Shown piece after piece: positions 1-9,853 of a DNA stretch of 40,543 nucleotides. A program made the translations under genes and the position numbers. The notes under the pieces were generated by a model. The model made no database searches, was not told where the DNA came from, and saw only the letters and a list, made by a program, of their open reading frames with translations. The DNA is from Comamonadaceae bacterium (GTDB lineage: Bacteria; Pseudomonadota; Gammaproteobacteria; Burkholderiales; Burkholderiaceae_C), in contig CANFOQ010000024.1 in the NCBI GenBank assembly GCA_947448745.1, positions 1 to 40,543 of the forward strand, given 5' to 3'. The stretch's first letter is position 1. Each line of letters begins with the position of its first letter.

Positions 1-1
1 A

Positions 2-1369
2 CGTGAATGTTCGATTCAGCGACGTCATCAAAAGGTGATTGAAGAAGCACCATCACCCTTCATCAGCGATGAAACCCGCCAAGCCATGGGCGCTCAAGCC
101 GTGGCCTTGGCCAAAGCGGTGAAATACCAAAGCGCTGGCACCGTTGAGTTCGTGGTCGGCAAGGACCAAAGCTTTTACTTTTTGGAGATGAACACCCGCT
201 TGCAAGTGGAACATCCGGTCACCGAAGCCATCACTGGTTTGGATTTGGTGGAATGGATGATTCGTGTGGCGGCCGGTGAAAAACTGCCTTTCAAACAAGC
301 TGATATTCAACGCAACGGTTGGGCCATCGAGTGCCGCATCAACGCCGAAGACCCATTCCGCAATTTCCTGCCGTCCACGGGTCGCTTGGTGCGCTTCCAG
401 CCCCCAGAGCAAACCATGTTCCAGTCGGATACCGAACATTTGCAAGGCGTTCGTGTCGACACCGGTGTGCAAGAAGGCGGTGAAATTTCCATGCACTACG
501 ACTCGATGATTGCCAAGTTGATCGTGCACGGGCGAGATAGAGCTGAGGCCATCGCCAAAATGCGCGAAGCCTTGAATGGGTTTGTCATTCGGGGCATCAG
601 CTCGAACATTCCTTTCCAAGCGGCCTTGTTGGCGCACCCCGACTTTGTCACGGGCAACTTCAACACCGGTTTCATTGCTGAGCACTTTGGCAAAGGTTTC
701 CATGCAGAAGACGTGCCCCACAGCGACCCCGACTTTTTGGTGGCCTTGGCCGCCTTTGTGCGCCGCAAATCGCGTGAACGTGCGGCCAGTTTGAGCGGCC
801 AGTTGCCGGGTTACGACGTGAAAGTGGGTCAAACCTACACCGTCATCACCTTGGACGCCGCTGGTGAACATTACTTTGACCAAGTGGAAGTGGATGACGC
901 TGGCGGCTTGGGCACCGCGGTCATCAAACTGAATGGCAAAAATTTCGCCATCCACAGCAATTCGCGCTTGAACGACATTGCGATTGAAGGCACAGTCAAT
1001 GGCCAGCCTTTCACAGCACAGGTGGAGCGTGGCTCGGTGAAGAACCCCTTGGTGTTGCAAGTGCAGCACCACGGTCGCCGCATCGATGCCTTGGTCATCT
1101 CCCCACGCATGGCCGAGCTTTACAGAAAAATGCCGTTCAAGGCGCCGCCCGATTTGAGCCGTTTTGTGTTGTCACCCATGCCTGGTTTGTTGGTCGATGT
1201 GGCCGTAGCACCTGGTCAAAAAGTGCAGGCGGGTGAACGCGTGGCGGTGATTGAAGCCATGAAGATGGAGAACGTTTTGTTTGCCACTCAAGATGGCGTG
1301 GTCAAGTCGGTGTTGGCCAGCAAAGGCGAATCCCTCACCGTTGATCAAATCATCGTGGAGTTCGCATGA
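2..1369 (+). CDS. Acetyl/propionyl-CoA carboxylase, biotin carboxylase/BCCP alpha subunit (5' partial)
   Basis: This is the carboxy-terminal part of a biotin-dependent acyl-CoA carboxylase alpha subunit, which carboxylates its own biotin with ATP and bicarbonate for transfer to acyl-CoA by a separate beta subunit. The open frame runs in from the left edge, so the start is outside the window. The first residues carry the ATP-grasp motif [16 protein letters not shown], followed by [16 protein letters not shown]. The carboxy-terminal biotinyl domain contains EAMKMEN, with the biotinylated lysine at bases 1262-1264. The region between the biotin carboxylase and biotinyl domains is long, as in propionyl-CoA carboxylase PccA rather than AccC, and the VOC-fold gene that overlaps its end by ATGA fits a propionate/methylmalonyl-CoA setting. 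Exact acyl-CoA specificity cannot be read from this fragment. Confidence 0.93.
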   Translation, partial: RECSIQRRHQKVIEEAPSPFISDETRQAMGAQAVALAKAVKYQSAGTVEFVVGKDQSFYFLEMNTRLQVEHPVTEAITGLDLVEWMIRVAAGEKLPFKQADIQRNGWAIECRINAEDPFRNFLPSTGRLVRFQPPEQTMFQSDTEHLQGVRVDTGVQEGGEISMHYDSMIAKLIVHGRDRAEAIAKMREALNGFVIRGISSNIPFQAALLAHPDFVTGNFNTGFIAEHFGKGFHAEDVPHSDPDFLVALAAFVRRKSRERAASLSGQLPGYDVKVGQTYTVITLDAAGEHYFDQVEVDDAGGLGTAVIKLNGKNFAIHSNSRLNDIAIEGTVNGQPFTAQVERGSVKNPLVLQVQHHGRRIDALVISPRMAELYRKMPFKAPPDLSRFVLSPMPGLLVDVAVAPGQKVQAGERVAVIEAMKMENVLFATQDGVVKSVLASKGESLTVDQIIVEFA

Positions 1370-1857
1370 GCATCCGGCCTTTCAAGGTATTGGGCATTCA
1401 GCAAATCGCCATCGGCGGTTTGGACAAAACCCGCTTGCAAAAGCTGTGGGTGGAGATGCTCGGCTTGGAGATCACCAGCACATTCAAAAGCGAACGTGAA
1501 AACGTGGACGAAGACATTTGCGCCATGGGCAGCGGGCCATTCAAGGTCGAGGTGGACCTGATGCAGCCCCTGGACCCTGAAAAAAAACCAGCGGTGCACG
1601 CCACGCCTCTAAACCACATTGGCTTGTGGATCGACAAATTGCCTGAAGCGGTGGCATGGCTGACCGCTCAAGGCGTGCGGTTTGCGCCCGGTGGCATTCG
1701 CCAGGGTGCGGCAGGTTTTGACATCACTTTTTTGCACCCCAAAGCCAATGATGAATTTCCCATCAGCGGTGAAGGTGTGCTGATTGAATTGGTGCAAGCA
1801 CCCGAAGCGGTGGTGCAGGCTTTTGCAGCCTTGGCGGCCCAGCCCTCGCAGCCCTAG
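1366..1857 (+). CDS. VOC-fold protein, methylmalonyl-CoA epimerase-like
   Basis: A 163-residue vicinal-oxygen-chelate protein whose ATG overlaps the carboxylase stop (ATGA), indicating translational coupling. Methylmalonyl-CoA epimerases interconvert (S)- and (R)-methylmalonyl-CoA after propionyl-CoA carboxylation, so this role is inferred from position and fold. Two babab modules are visible. The second metal-site His is in NHIGLWID and the carboxy-terminal Glu in LIELVQ. The first module reads GIQQIAIGG, where epimerases and glyoxalases usually have His, so one metal ligand position carries Gln. It could instead be a glyoxalase-like protein; automatic annotation would probably call it lactoylglutathione lyase. 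Confidence 0.75.
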   Translation: MSIRPFKVLGIQQIAIGGLDKTRLQKLWVEMLGLEITSTFKSERENVDEDICAMGSGPFKVEVDLMQPLDPEKKPAVHATPLNHIGLWIDKLPEAVAWLTAQGVRFAPGGIRQGAAGFDITFLHPKANDEFPISGEGVLIELVQAPEAVVQAFAALAAQPSQP

Positions 1858-1895
1858 CCCCGAGCACGGATGCATGGGGCGTTGACGACAAAAAT

Positions 1896-2495
1896 TCAAT
1901 CGTTTTTGTTTTGTTCAGCCCGTTGCTGGGCCCGAATCAACGCAGCCTCGACGCGGCTGATTTTTTGCTGAGGTAAAGAAGCAGCAGGGTTGGCCGGTGC
2001 CGCAGATTGCAACCGTTGTTGACGTGCGGCGTAACGTTGTCGGGCATCCTCTGCTTGTGCGGCAGACCAAGCTTCCCAGCCAGTGGCAGTGCCACTCACG
2101 TTTTCAATCTCGATGCAATCTACGGGACAAACCGGCAAACAAAGTTCACAGCCGGTGCAAGCCTGTTCAATCACGGTGTGCATGCGTTTATGGGTGCCAA
2201 TGATGGCGTCCACCGGGCAGGCCTCGATGCACAAGGTGCAACCGATGCACCAGGCTTCATCAATCCACACCACTGAGCGCGGACCTTCAAAACCATTCTC
2301 GGGATTCAGCGGGGTGGCAGGAACGCCCAGCAAACTGGCGAGTCGCTGAATGCCTGCTTCACCGCCAGGCGGGCATTGGTTGATGGGTGCCACGCCATCA
2401 TCAATGGCCGTGGCATAGGACTCGCAATCGGGGTAGCCGCAACGCGTGCACTGCGTTTGCGGCAACAAAGCCAAGATGCTTTGGCGGGCGCTCAC
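1896..2495 (-). CDS. rsxB: RsxB/RnfB-type electron transport ferredoxin
   Basis: A 199-residue iron-sulfur protein of the RnfB/RsxB family. It starts with the Fe-S domain (motif around [13 protein letters not shown] and a later CPPGG, a 4Fe-4S site), followed by two bacterial ferredoxin motifs, [12 protein letters not shown] and [12 protein letters not shown]. The hydrophobic amino-terminal anchor of classical RnfB is missing. The frame stays open far upstream inside the depolymerase gene, but the GTG at 2495 overlaps the depolymerase stop (GTGA) and begins just before the conserved part, so I chose it. No other rsx/rnf genes are in the window; Burkholderiales often carry this as a stand-alone gene. 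A role as a soluble electron carrier is inferred. Confidence 0.85.
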   Translation of the reverse strand: MSARQSILALLPQTQCTRCGYPDCESYATAIDDGVAPINQCPPGGEAGIQRLASLLGVPATPLNPENGFEGPRSVVWIDEAWCIGCTLCIEACPVDAIIGTHKRMHTVIEQACTGCELCLPVCPVDCIEIENVSGTATGWEAWSAAQAEDARQRYAARQQRLQSAAPANPAASLPQQKISRVEAALIRAQQRAEQNKND

Positions 2496-3841
2496 TTGGC
2501 GCTGGAGACGGCCCTGCGTTTGCCAACCGGTTTGGCGACAGCTTTGACCACCCGTTTTTGAGGCTTGGGCGCAGCTTTCAATTGGTTTTTCTGGATGAAG
2601 CTTTTCACCGCGGGATAAACCATGTCGCGCCAACGACGGCCACTGAAGATGCCATAGTGACCGGCACCTTCGGCTTCGTAATGCAGTTTGTCGGTGGCGG
2701 GGATGCCTGCGCAAAGTTTCAATGCAGCTTTGGTTTGGCCTGAGCCCGAGATGTCGTCGAGTTCGCCTTCCACGGTGAGCAAGCCGCAATCCCTGATGTC
2801 TTGGGGGCGCACACGTTCTATGGTGCCATCCACCGCCCGAACATCCCATGTGCCACGCACCAATTTGAAATCTTGGAACACGGTGGCGATGGTTTCCAAA
2901 TAGTAATCAGCGTCCATGTCCAACACCGCGTTGTACTCGTCGTAGAACTGGCGGTGCGATTCGGCGCTGGAGTTGTCGCCTTTGATCAGGTCTTTGAAGT
3001 ACTCGTAATGGCTCTTCAAATGCCGATCGGGGTTCATCGCCACAAAACCAGTGTGCTGCAAGAAGCCTGGGTAGACACGGCGACCAGCACCAGGGAAGTT
3101 GGCGGGAACACGGTAAATCACATTGTGTTCAAACCATTGGTGACTCTTGTTCATCGCCAGGTTGTTCACAGCCGTGGGAGATTTGGTGGCGTCAATCGGG
3201 CCACCCATCATGGTCATGCTCAGGGGCAAGGTTTCACCCCGTGAGGCCATCAATGAAATGGCGGCCAGCACCGGCACGGTGGGTTGACACACGCTCACCA
3301 CATGGCAATAGCCTTCTGAAGCTTGAATGTGACGAATGAACTCTTGGATGTAATTGATGTAGTCGTCGAGGTGGAATTCGCCTTCGCTCATGGGGACCAA
3401 GCGGGCATTTTTCCAATCGGTGATGTAAACCCGATGGTCTTGCATCATGGTGCGCACGGTGTCGCGCAGCAAGGTGGCGTAGTGGCCCGACAGCGGGGCC
3501 ACGATCAACACGGGTGGCAGCGTTTTCATCGCGTCCAAGGTTTCGCTGCTGTCGCTGAAACATTTGAAATGCAGCAGTTCGCAAAAGGGTTTGTCAATCT
3601 CGATGCATTCCTGCACAGCCACTTTGGCGCCGTGGATGTTGACCGAGTGGATGCCGAACTCAGGTTTGACGTAGTCTTTGCCGAGGCGGTAAGCCAAGTC
3701 GTAAGACGCCGAAATGCGCTGCACCAAAGGGTTGGTGGAAAACGGGGAAGTGGGGTTGGCCATCATCTTGGACGATGCCAGGGCAAATTCAGCAAACGGT
3801 TCCATCATGGCCCGTTGGGCTTCATACAGTTGATAGAGCAT
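2492..3841 (-). CDS. phaZ: Intracellular polyhydroxyalkanoate (PHB) depolymerase
   Basis: A 449-residue intracellular PHB depolymerase of the PhaZ1 type, which mobilises storage granules by thiolytic/hydrolytic release of 3-hydroxybutyrate units. The family uses a Cys-Asp-His triad in an alpha/beta hydrolase fold. The lipase-box-like motif VSVCQPTVP puts the nucleophile at Cys185, the likely acid is Asp362 or Asp363 (GELDDIS), and the His is His395 (GAGHYG). There is no signal peptide, consistent with cytoplasmic action on native granules. The last ~30 residues form an Ala/Lys/Pro-rich basic tail that is not part of the hydrolase fold. Its stop overlaps the GTG of the downstream rsxB-like gene. 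A TTGCA-type palindrome lies 18-28 bases before the ATG. Confidence 0.93.
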   Translation of the reverse strand: MLYQLYEAQRAMMEPFAEFALASSKMMANPTSPFSTNPLVQRISASYDLAYRLGKDYVKPEFGIHSVNIHGAKVAVQECIEIDKPFCELLHFKCFSDSSETLDAMKTLPPVLIVAPLSGHYATLLRDTVRTMMQDHRVYITDWKNARLVPMSEGEFHLDDYINYIQEFIRHIQASEGYCHVVSVCQPTVPVLAAISLMASRGETLPLSMTMMGGPIDATKSPTAVNNLAMNKSHQWFEHNVIYRVPANFPGAGRRVYPGFLQHTGFVAMNPDRHLKSHYEYFKDLIKGDNSSAESHRQFYDEYNAVLDMDADYYLETIATVFQDFKLVRGTWDVRAVDGTIERVRPQDIRDCGLLTVEGELDDISGSGQTKAALKLCAGIPATDKLHYEAEGAGHYGIFSGRRWRDMVYPAVKSFIQKNQLKAAPKPQKRVVKAVAKPVGKRRAVSSAK

Positions 3842-3858
3842 GGCTTACCTTTTGGTTG

Positions 3859-3869
3859 TTGCAGTGCAA
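3859..3869. promoter_or_regulatory. Palindrome TTGCAGTGCAA before phaZ, possible PhaR site
   Basis: An 11-base palindrome (TTGCA, one central base, TGCAA) sits in the 38-base gap upstream of phaZ. It touches a TATATT hexamer read on the minus strand (3873-3868) that could be the -10 element. PhaR, the PHB-responsive repressor, is known to bind TGCA-rich palindromes. Assigning this site to PhaR is inference from motif and target gene. Confidence 0.4.
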
Positions 3870-3879
3870 TATATCAGAG

Positions 3880-4584
3880 CTAACCTTTGCAAAGCTGACG
3901 GGCCAAGGCCAGCAAATCAGGGGCTTCAAAGTCCACGGTGGTGGTGGCTGTGTGCTCGCCTAAACCGGGGCCGTACTCGTCTGGACGGCCAATGAAGGCG
4001 GTTTTCAAGCCGGCCACAGCGGCTGCTTCCAGATCCGATGAGTGCGCTGCCACCATCATGGTTTCGCTCAAATCCAGGTCAAAAGCGCGGGCCGATGCTT
4101 GGTAGACGATGGCTTGGGGCTTGTAGTCTTGGGCGATTTCCGCACCCAAGATGGCGTCCCAATGCCAGTGGTTGTGCCGAGCCAGGTTGGCCATCAAAGC
4201 AATATGCCCGTTGGAGCAAGGAGCCAACAAGAACTGCTGTCGCAGCATGGCCATGGCTTCCGCCACATCTGGCCAAGCTTGCAAGCGGTGCCAAGCCAGG
4301 TTCAGGTGCTGGCGGGTAGGTTCATCCACCTTGTGCCAACCCAATCGGCCCAACACGATGTCGAGGTTGTCACGGTGCAGCACATCGAGTTTGCAAAAAC
4401 CACGCTGGCCGCTGCGTACTTTTTCCATCGCGGGCTGGTATTCGTTGCGCCAGGCATCGGCAAACGCCAGCCAATCGGTGCTGTAGCCCAACGGTTCAAG
4501 GGTGGATTTCGCTTGGGCGGCAATCGAGCTGCGCCAATCCACCAAGGTGCCAAAGACATCAAAAATCAAGGCGCGGATGGCCAT
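3880..4584 (-). CDS. Haloacid dehalogenase-like hydrolase, type II
   Basis: A 234-residue HAD superfamily hydrolase of the L-2-haloacid dehalogenase-like (type II) subfamily. The nucleophile is Asp9 in FDVFGTLVDWR; later motifs are CSNG (motif II), DYKPQ (motif III lysine) and AAHSSDLEAA (motif IV acid). In characterised L-2-haloacid dehalogenases motif IV carries Ser-x-Asn before the Asp. Here the equivalent stretch reads AAHSSD, so true dehalogenase activity is uncertain and a phosphatase or related role is possible. It lies 4 bases downstream of the aminotransferase gene on the same strand and is probably co-transcribed with it. No signal peptide is seen. Confidence 0.85.
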   Translation of the reverse strand: MAIRALIFDVFGTLVDWRSSIAAQAKSTLEPLGYSTDWLAFADAWRNEYQPAMEKVRSGQRGFCKLDVLHRDNLDIVLGRLGWHKVDEPTRQHLNLAWHRLQAWPDVAEAMAMLRQQFLLAPCSNGHIALMANLARHNHWHWDAILGAEIAQDYKPQAIVYQASARAFDLDLSETMMVAAHSSDLEAAAVAGLKTAFIGRPDEYGPGLGEHTATTTVDFEAPDLLALARQLCKG

Positions 4585-4588
4585 GTTT

Positions 4589-5791
4589 TCAACCCTTCAA
4601 CACGGTGGCAATGGCCTTGCAAACATGGTCGATGTTTTGGCTGTTGAGGGCCGCCACACACATGCGGCCTGTGTCGGTGCCGTAGACGCCGAACTCGGTG
4701 CGCAAGCGAATCATTTGGTCTTTGCTCAGGCCGGAGTAGCTGAACATGCCAATTTGCTGGGTGATGAAGCTCATGTCGGTGGCCACACCAGCGGCTTTCA
4801 AGCCATCCACCAGTTTTTGACGCATGGCTTTGATGCGCACCCGCATCTCGCCCAGTTCTTTTTCCCACAAAGCCCGCAACTCGGGGTTGTTCAACACGGC
4901 AGCCACGACGGCGCCGCCATGGGTGGGTGGGTTGGAGTAGTTGGTGCGGATGACGATTTTCAATTGAGACAACACTTTGGCGGCTTCGTCGGCCGATTGG
5001 CACAGCACCGACAAGGCACCGACGCGCTCGCCATACAGGCTGAAGCTTTTCGAAAATGAGGTTGAAACCAGAAAGTCCAAACCAGCAGCCACGAACTTGG
5101 CGATAACGGCACCGTCTTCGGCAATGCCATGGCCAAAACCTTGGTAGGCCATGTCCAGGAAAGGCGTGAGTTGACGGGCTTTGACAGTGGCCACCACCTG
5201 GTCCCATTGGGCAGGGGTGATGTCGTAGCCGGTGGGGTTGTGGCAGCAAGCATGCAACACGACCACAGTGCCGGGCGCGGCAGCGTTCAAGCTGGCCAAC
5301 ATGCCTTCAACATTCACGCCTTTGGCTGCGGCGTCGTAATAGGCATAGGTGTCCACGGTGAAACCGGCTGCGGCAAACAAGGCGCGGTGGTTTTCCCAGC
5401 TGGGGTCGCTGATCAAAACCTTGGCACCGGGGTTGAGTTTGTGCAGGAAATCGGCGCCAATTTTCAAGCCGCCGGTGCCCCCAATGGCTTGCACGGTGGC
5501 CACGCGGTTGGCCGTGATGGGCTCGGAACCGACACCAAACACCAGGCCTTTGACGGCGCTGTCATAAGCGGCAATACCGTCGATGGGCAGGTAGCCACGC
5601 GCAGTGGGCTTGGCCATCATGGTGTTTTCGGCTTGTTGAACGCATTGCAGCAGGGGCAGCTTGCCGTTGTCGTCGAAATAAACACCCACACCGAGGTTGA
5701 CTTTGATGGGCGCGGTGTCGGCTGCGAATTGCTCGTTCAAGCCCAGAATGGGGTCGCGGGGTGCCATTTCGACGGCGGAAAACAGAGACAT
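4589..5791 (-). CDS. tyrB: Aromatic amino acid aminotransferase (AspC/TyrB family)
   Basis: A 400-residue class I PLP aminotransferase that transfers amino groups from aromatic amino acids or aspartate to 2-oxoglutarate. Motifs of the AspC/TyrB branch are the glycine-rich LGVGVYFDDNG near the start, HACCHNPTG, the PLP-lysine region SFSKSFSLYGERVGAL near residue 255, and RMCVAALNSQN near the end with the substrate carboxylate-binding Arg. Length matches E. coli TyrB/AspC (about 397). An AAGGA ribosome binding site precedes the ATG. It is divergent from uvrB. Substrate preference between aromatic acids and aspartate cannot be settled from sequence alone. Confidence 0.92.
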   Translation of the reverse strand: MSLFSAVEMAPRDPILGLNEQFAADTAPIKVNLGVGVYFDDNGKLPLLQCVQQAENTMMAKPTARGYLPIDGIAAYDSAVKGLVFGVGSEPITANRVATVQAIGGTGGLKIGADFLHKLNPGAKVLISDPSWENHRALFAAAGFTVDTYAYYDAAAKGVNVEGMLASLNAAAPGTVVVLHACCHNPTGYDITPAQWDQVVATVKARQLTPFLDMAYQGFGHGIAEDGAVIAKFVAAGLDFLVSTSFSKSFSLYGERVGALSVLCQSADEAAKVLSQLKIVIRTNYSNPPTHGGAVVAAVLNNPELRALWEKELGEMRVRIKAMRQKLVDGLKAAGVATDMSFITQQIGMFSYSGLSKDQMIRLRTEFGVYGTDTGRMCVAALNSQNIDHVCKAIATVLKG

Positions 5792-5917
5792 TGTCAGTCC
5801 TTGAAGGAAGAGGGTAGATGGCGAGGAGGGTGAAAAAATCGCCCAGACTGGGTTAGGCTAGGCGGTTCGACAGATTTTAACGGCTTGGCATTTGCGCCTG
5901 GCCAGCACCTAAACGCC

Positions 5918-8005
5918 ATGACCAACCCGATTGTTGAAGCCGACCCCCAGACCGCCGCCGCGCCAGAAGGCACATGGGTCAGCTACCCCAACTCCCCCTT
6001 TGAGCTGTTTCAGCCTTACCCGCCAGCAGGCGACCAACCCACGGCGATTGCCCAGTTGGTGGAAGGCGTGCGCGATGGCGAGATGTTTCAAACCCTGCTG
6101 GGCGTGACCGGCTCGGGCAAGACCTTCACCATGGCCAATGTGATCGCCCAAATGGGGCGGCCCGCCATCATTTACGCCCCCAATAAAACCTTGGCGGCGC
6201 AGCTGTACAGCGAGTTCCGCGAGTTTTTTCCGAAGAACGCGGTGGAGTATTTCGTCAGCTACTACGACTACTACCAGCCCGAAGCCTATGTGCCGCAGCG
6301 CGATTTGTTCATTGAAAAAGACAGCGCGATCAACGAGCACATCGAGCAAATGCGTTTGTCGTGCACGAAAAGCCTGTTGGAGCGGCGCGATGTGATCATC
6401 GTCGCCACGGTCTCGGCCATCTACGGTATTGGCGAGCCCGAGAGTTACCACCAAATGGTGATGACGCTGCGGGTGGGCGACAAGCCGGGGCAGCGCGACA
6501 TCATTGCCCAGTTGGTGCGCATGCAATACGAGCGCAACGACATGGATTTTTCGCGCGGCCGGTTTCGGGTGCGCGGCGACACCATCGACATCTTTCCCGC
6601 CGAGCACAGCGAGTTGGCCATCCGCATCGAGCTGTTTGACGACGAGATTGAAAGCCTGCAATTGCTCGATCCTTTGACCGGACGGGTGCGCCAGAAGATT
6701 CCGCGCTTCACGGTTTACCCGTCCAGCCACTACGTCACGCCGCGCGACAAAGTGTTGGCCGCGGTGGAAACCATCAAGCTTGAATTGGGCGATCGCCTGA
6801 AAGAACTGGTGGGCATGAACAAATTGGTGGAAGCACAGCGCCTAGAGCAACGCACCCGCTTTGACTTGGAAATGCTCAGCGAAGTTGGGCATTGCAAGGG
6901 CATTGAAAACTACACCCGGCATTTGTCGGGCGCGGCACCCGGCGAGCCGCCCAGCACGCTGACGGACTACCTGCCCAAAGACGCGCTGATGTTTTTTGAC
7001 GAAAGCCATGTGCTGATGGGCCAGTTTTCCGGCATGTACAACGGCGACCGGGCACGCAAAACCACCTTGGTGGAATACGGGTTCCGTTTGCCCAGCGCCT
7101 TGGACAACCGCCCCTTGAAGCTGGATGAATTTGAAAAGCGCATGCGCCAGTTGGTGTTCGTGTCGGCCACGCCATCGGACTATGAAAAAACCCACTCCGG
7201 CAACGTGGTGGAGCAGGTGGTGCGCCCCACCGGTTTGGTCGATCCGATGGTGGAGGTGCGCCCCGCCACGCATCAAGTCGACGATGTGCTGCAAGAAATC
7301 CGCATTCGGGTGGTGAAGAACGAGCGGATTTTGATCACCACCCTGACCAAGCGCATGGCCGAGCAGCTGACGGATTACCTCGGCGACAACGGCGTCAAGG
7401 TGCGCTATTTGCACAGCGACATCGACACGGTAGAGCGGGTGGAAATCTTGCGCGACCTGCGCTTGGGTGCCTTTGATGTGTTGGTGGGTATCAACTTGCT
7501 GCGCGAAGGTTTGGACTTGCCCGAGGTGTCTTTGGTGGCGATTTTGGATGCCGACAAAGAGGGCTTTTTGCGCTCTGAGCGCAGCCTGATTCAAACCATT
7601 GGCCGGGCGGCCCGCAACTTGGAAGGCCGCGCCATTTTGTATGCTGACAAGATGACCGAGTCGATGAAGCGCGCCATTGGCGAAACAGAGCGACGCCGCA
7701 ACAAACAAATCAGCTTCAATGCGGCCAATGGCATCACGCCGCGCGGGGTGGTCAAAGGCATTCGCGACCTGATCGACGGCGTCTACAGCGAGAAGTCGGA
7801 GAAAGAGTCGCTGCGCTTGGAAATGGAGCAAGCGCGTGTCCAAGACATGAGCGAACGCGACGTGGCCAAAGAAATCAAACGCTTGGAAAAACAGATGATG
7901 GAGGACGCCCGCAACCTCGAATTCGAGCAAGCAGCGGCAGTGCGAGACCAGCTGGGCAGGCTGCGGGCCATGACCTTTGGGGCTTCCAGCCCGGACAAGG
8001 TTTAA
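5918..8005 (+). CDS. uvrB: Excinuclease ABC subunit B
   Basis: UvrB, the damage-verifying helicase-like subunit of nucleotide excision repair, which receives DNA from UvrA and recruits UvrC. The 695-residue protein shows Walker A GVTGSGKT, the beta-hairpin [12 protein letters not shown] that probes the damaged strand, the DESH box, helicase motif [11 protein letters not shown], and a carboxy-terminal UVR domain ([24 protein letters not shown]). I chose the ATG at 5918; the frame is open back to a TTG at 5885, but family members begin close to the conserved [19 protein letters not shown]. No LexA-type CTGT-N8-ACAG box is visible in the 126-base gap to the divergent aminotransferase gene. Confidence 0.97.
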   Translation: MTNPIVEADPQTAAAPEGTWVSYPNSPFELFQPYPPAGDQPTAIAQLVEGVRDGEMFQTLLGVTGSGKTFTMANVIAQMGRPAIIYAPNKTLAAQLYSEFREFFPKNAVEYFVSYYDYYQPEAYVPQRDLFIEKDSAINEHIEQMRLSCTKSLLERRDVIIVATVSAIYGIGEPESYHQMVMTLRVGDKPGQRDIIAQLVRMQYERNDMDFSRGRFRVRGDTIDIFPAEHSELAIRIELFDDEIESLQLLDPLTGRVRQKIPRFTVYPSSHYVTPRDKVLAAVETIKLELGDRLKELVGMNKLVEAQRLEQRTRFDLEMLSEVGHCKGIENYTRHLSGAAPGEPPSTLTDYLPKDALMFFDESHVLMGQFSGMYNGDRARKTTLVEYGFRLPSALDNRPLKLDEFEKRMRQLVFVSATPSDYEKTHSGNVVEQVVRPTGLVDPMVEVRPATHQVDDVLQEIRIRVVKNERILITTLTKRMAEQLTDYLGDNGVKVRYLHSDIDTVERVEILRDLRLGAFDVLVGINLLREGLDLPEVSLVAILDADKEGFLRSERSLIQTIGRAARNLEGRAILYADKMTESMKRAIGETERRRNKQISFNAANGITPRGVVKGIRDLIDGVYSEKSEKESLRLEMEQARVQDMSERDVAKEIKRLEKQMMEDARNLEFEQAAAVRDQLGRLRAMTFGASSPDKV

Positions 8006-8029
8006 ACCCGACCAATTTGATTGGTCTTG

Positions 8030-8058
8030 TGCTATAGTTGACTAATCCAGTCGACATA
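8030..8058 (+). promoter_or_regulatory. iscR promoter with IscR type 1 operator
   Basis: An extended -10 promoter (TGC followed by TATAGT, 8030-8038) overlaps a 25-base IscR type 1 site at 8034-8058. The core halves GACT and AGTC and most of the published consensus positions match; mismatches are one central base and the last three bases. Known IscR with a [2Fe-2S] cluster binds such sites to repress isc. Position over the -10 and predicted start agrees with repression. A good AGGAG ribosome binding site (8068-8072) follows. Confidence 0.8.
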
Positions 8059-8078
8059 GGCCCATCCAGGAGTTCAAC

Positions 8079-8615
8079 ATGCGTCTTACCACCAAAGGTC
8101 GTTTCGCCGTCACCGCCATGATTGACTTGGCTTTGCGCCAAAACAATGGCCCCGTGACCTTGGCTGCCATCAGTCAGCGCCAACAAATTTCCCTGTCTTA
8201 CCTCGAACAGTTGTTTGGCAAATTGCGCCGCCAAAACCTGGTCGAGTCCACCCGTGGCCCCGGCGGCGGCTACACCTTGGGCCGCAAGGCCCTCGATATT
8301 TCCGTTGCTGACATCATTTTGTCGGTGGACGAGCCCATCGACGCCACCCATTGCGGCGGCAAAGAAAACTGCCTGGGTGAAACCGGCCGTTGCATGACCC
8401 ACGAACTCTGGACCTCTTTGAACCAGCGCATGATCGACTTTTTAAGTTCGGTCAGCTTGCAAAAATTGGTGGACGACCAATTGGCCAAAGGCTTGCAAGT
8501 GGAAGACAAGCCCATGCACAAACGCGCTATTTCGGCCATGCCAGTGGTCAAACCCATCCGCGTCAACGCCCCCAATTCGGTGTTCGCACTGGGCAATGTG
8601 TTCGTCAAAGGCTGA
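8079..8615 (+). CDS. iscR: Fe-S cluster-sensing Rrf2 regulator IscR
   Basis: A 178-residue Rrf2-family regulator that senses [2Fe-2S] cluster supply and controls the isc operon. The winged-helix DNA-binding half begins [19 protein letters not shown] and includes the wing [11 protein letters not shown]. The cluster ligands are visible as Cys92, Cys98, Cys105 and His108, nearly the same spacing as E. coli IscR (Cys92, Cys98, Cys104, His107). The carboxy-terminal ~30 residues after the conserved part are variable. The first gene of the isc operon; the stop is followed two bases later by the iscS ATG. Autoregulation is indicated by the type 1 operator just upstream. Confidence 0.97.
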   Translation: MRLTTKGRFAVTAMIDLALRQNNGPVTLAAISQRQQISLSYLEQLFGKLRRQNLVESTRGPGGGYTLGRKALDISVADIILSVDEPIDATHCGGKENCLGETGRCMTHELWTSLNQRMIDFLSSVSLQKLVDDQLAKGLQVEDKPMHKRAISAMPVVKPIRVNAPNSVFALGNVFVKG

Positions 8616-8617
8616 TC

Positions 8618-9838
8618 ATGGACATGACCCCGCATTTCCCGATTTACCTCGACTACGGCGCCACCAACCCCTGCGATGAGCGGGTGGTGGACGCCATGAT
8701 TCCTTGGTTGCGCGAGCATTTCGGTAACCCCGCGTCCCGCAGCCACGCCTGGGGCTGGGAGGCTGAAGAAGCGGTTGAAAAAGCCCGTGTTCATGTGGCC
8801 GACCTGATTGGTGCCGATCCGCGTGAAATCGTTTGGACCTCGGGAGCCACCGAGTCCAACAACCTGGCCATCAAAGGTGCAGCGCAGTTTTACAAAACCA
8901 AGGGCAAGCACCTGATCACCGTGAAAACCGAGCACAAAGCCGTGCTCGACACCATGCGTGAACTCGAGCGCCAAGGTTTTGAAGTCACTTACCTGGACGT
9001 GCAAGAAGACGGCCTGCTTGACTTGAATAAATTGAAAGACGCGATTCGCCCCGACACCTCGCTCATCAGCGTGATGCATGTCAACAATGAAATCGGCGTC
9101 ATCCAAGACATCGTGACGATTGGCAACATGTGCCGCGAGCGCGGCATCATCTTCCATGTGGATGCTGCGCAATCCACCGGCAAAGTCGAGATTGACATGA
9201 GCAAGTTGCCCGTCGATTTGATGAGCTTGGCATCGCACAAAACCTACGGTCCCAAAGGCATTGGTGCTTTGTATGTGCGACGCAAACCACGTGTGCGCTT
9301 GGAAGCCCAAATGCACGGTGGTGGCCACGAACGCGGCATGCGCAGTGGCACGCTGCCTACGCACCAATGCGTGGGCATGGGCGAAGCCTTTCGCATCGCG
9401 AAGCTTGAAATGGCGCAAGATGTGGCCAAAGCCCGTCACTTGCAACAACGTTTGTTGGCAGGCTTGCAGGACATCGAGCAAGTGTTCGTCAATGGTCACC
9501 TCACGCAACGTGTGCCGCACAACCTGAACATCAGCTTCAACTATGTCGAGGGCGAGTCCCTCATCATGGGTATCAAAGGTTTGGCTGTTTCTTCAGGCTC
9601 GGCGTGCACTTCGGCCAGCTTGGAGCCCAGCTATGTTTTGCGTGCTTTGGGTCGCAGCGATGAACTCGCGCACAGCAGTTTGCGCATGACCATCGGTCGT
9701 TTCTCGACGGAAGAAGAAATTGACTATGCGATCAGCACCATTCGCACCAACGTCAGCAAACTGCGTGACTTGAGCCCCTTGTGGGACATGTACAAAGAAG
9801 GCATTGACATGAGCACCATCCAATGGGCTGCACACTAA
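8618..9838 (+). CDS. iscS: Cysteine desulfurase IscS
   Basis: A PLP-dependent cysteine desulfurase (406 residues) that converts cysteine to alanine and passes a persulfide to IscU. The PLP lysine is Lys208 in [11 protein letters not shown] and the persulfide-carrying Cys is Cys330 in [17 protein letters not shown]. The amino terminus reads [14 protein letters not shown], slightly different from the usual LDYxATTPxD. The ATG at 8618 lies two bases after the iscR stop; the same frame stays open upstream inside iscR, but that extension is not conserved coding sequence. Second gene of the isc operon, donor of sulfur for cluster assembly and probably tRNA thiolation. Confidence 0.97.
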   Translation: MDMTPHFPIYLDYGATNPCDERVVDAMIPWLREHFGNPASRSHAWGWEAEEAVEKARVHVADLIGADPREIVWTSGATESNNLAIKGAAQFYKTKGKHLITVKTEHKAVLDTMRELERQGFEVTYLDVQEDGLLDLNKLKDAIRPDTSLISVMHVNNEIGVIQDIVTIGNMCRERGIIFHVDAAQSTGKVEIDMSKLPVDLMSLASHKTYGPKGIGALYVRRKPRVRLEAQMHGGGHERGMRSGTLPTHQCVGMGEAFRIAKLEMAQDVAKARHLQQRLLAGLQDIEQVFVNGHLTQRVPHNLNISFNYVEGESLIMGIKGLAVSSGSACTSASLEPSYVLRALGRSDELAHSSLRMTIGRFSTEEEIDYAISTIRTNVSKLRDLSPLWDMYKEGIDMSTIQWAAH

Positions 9839-9853
9839 CAACGGAGAATATTC

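Noticed and set aside
53-1072. Long open frame of 339 codons on the minus strand
   Set aside because: It lies antisense to the well-supported carboxylase gene; its translation is rich in His/Gln/Val without any family motif, typical of a reverse shadow in GC-rich coding DNA.
1857-1880. Possible terminator hairpin GCCCC/GGGGC after the VOC gene
   Set aside because: Only a 5-bp stem with a long loop and no T tract, so it was not listed.
2496-2849. Amino-terminal extension of the RsxB-like protein
   Set aside because: The frame is open inside phaZ, but the extension has no RnfB-like features and phaZ is clearly the real gene there; the GTG overlapping the phaZ stop explains the start.
5792-5917. 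Search for a LexA box before uvrB
   Set aside because: No CTGT-N8-ACAG-like sequence was seen in the gap.
8390-8617. 76-codon extension before IscS
   Set aside because: It is frame-shifted reading of iscR; the family starts at the ATG at 8618.
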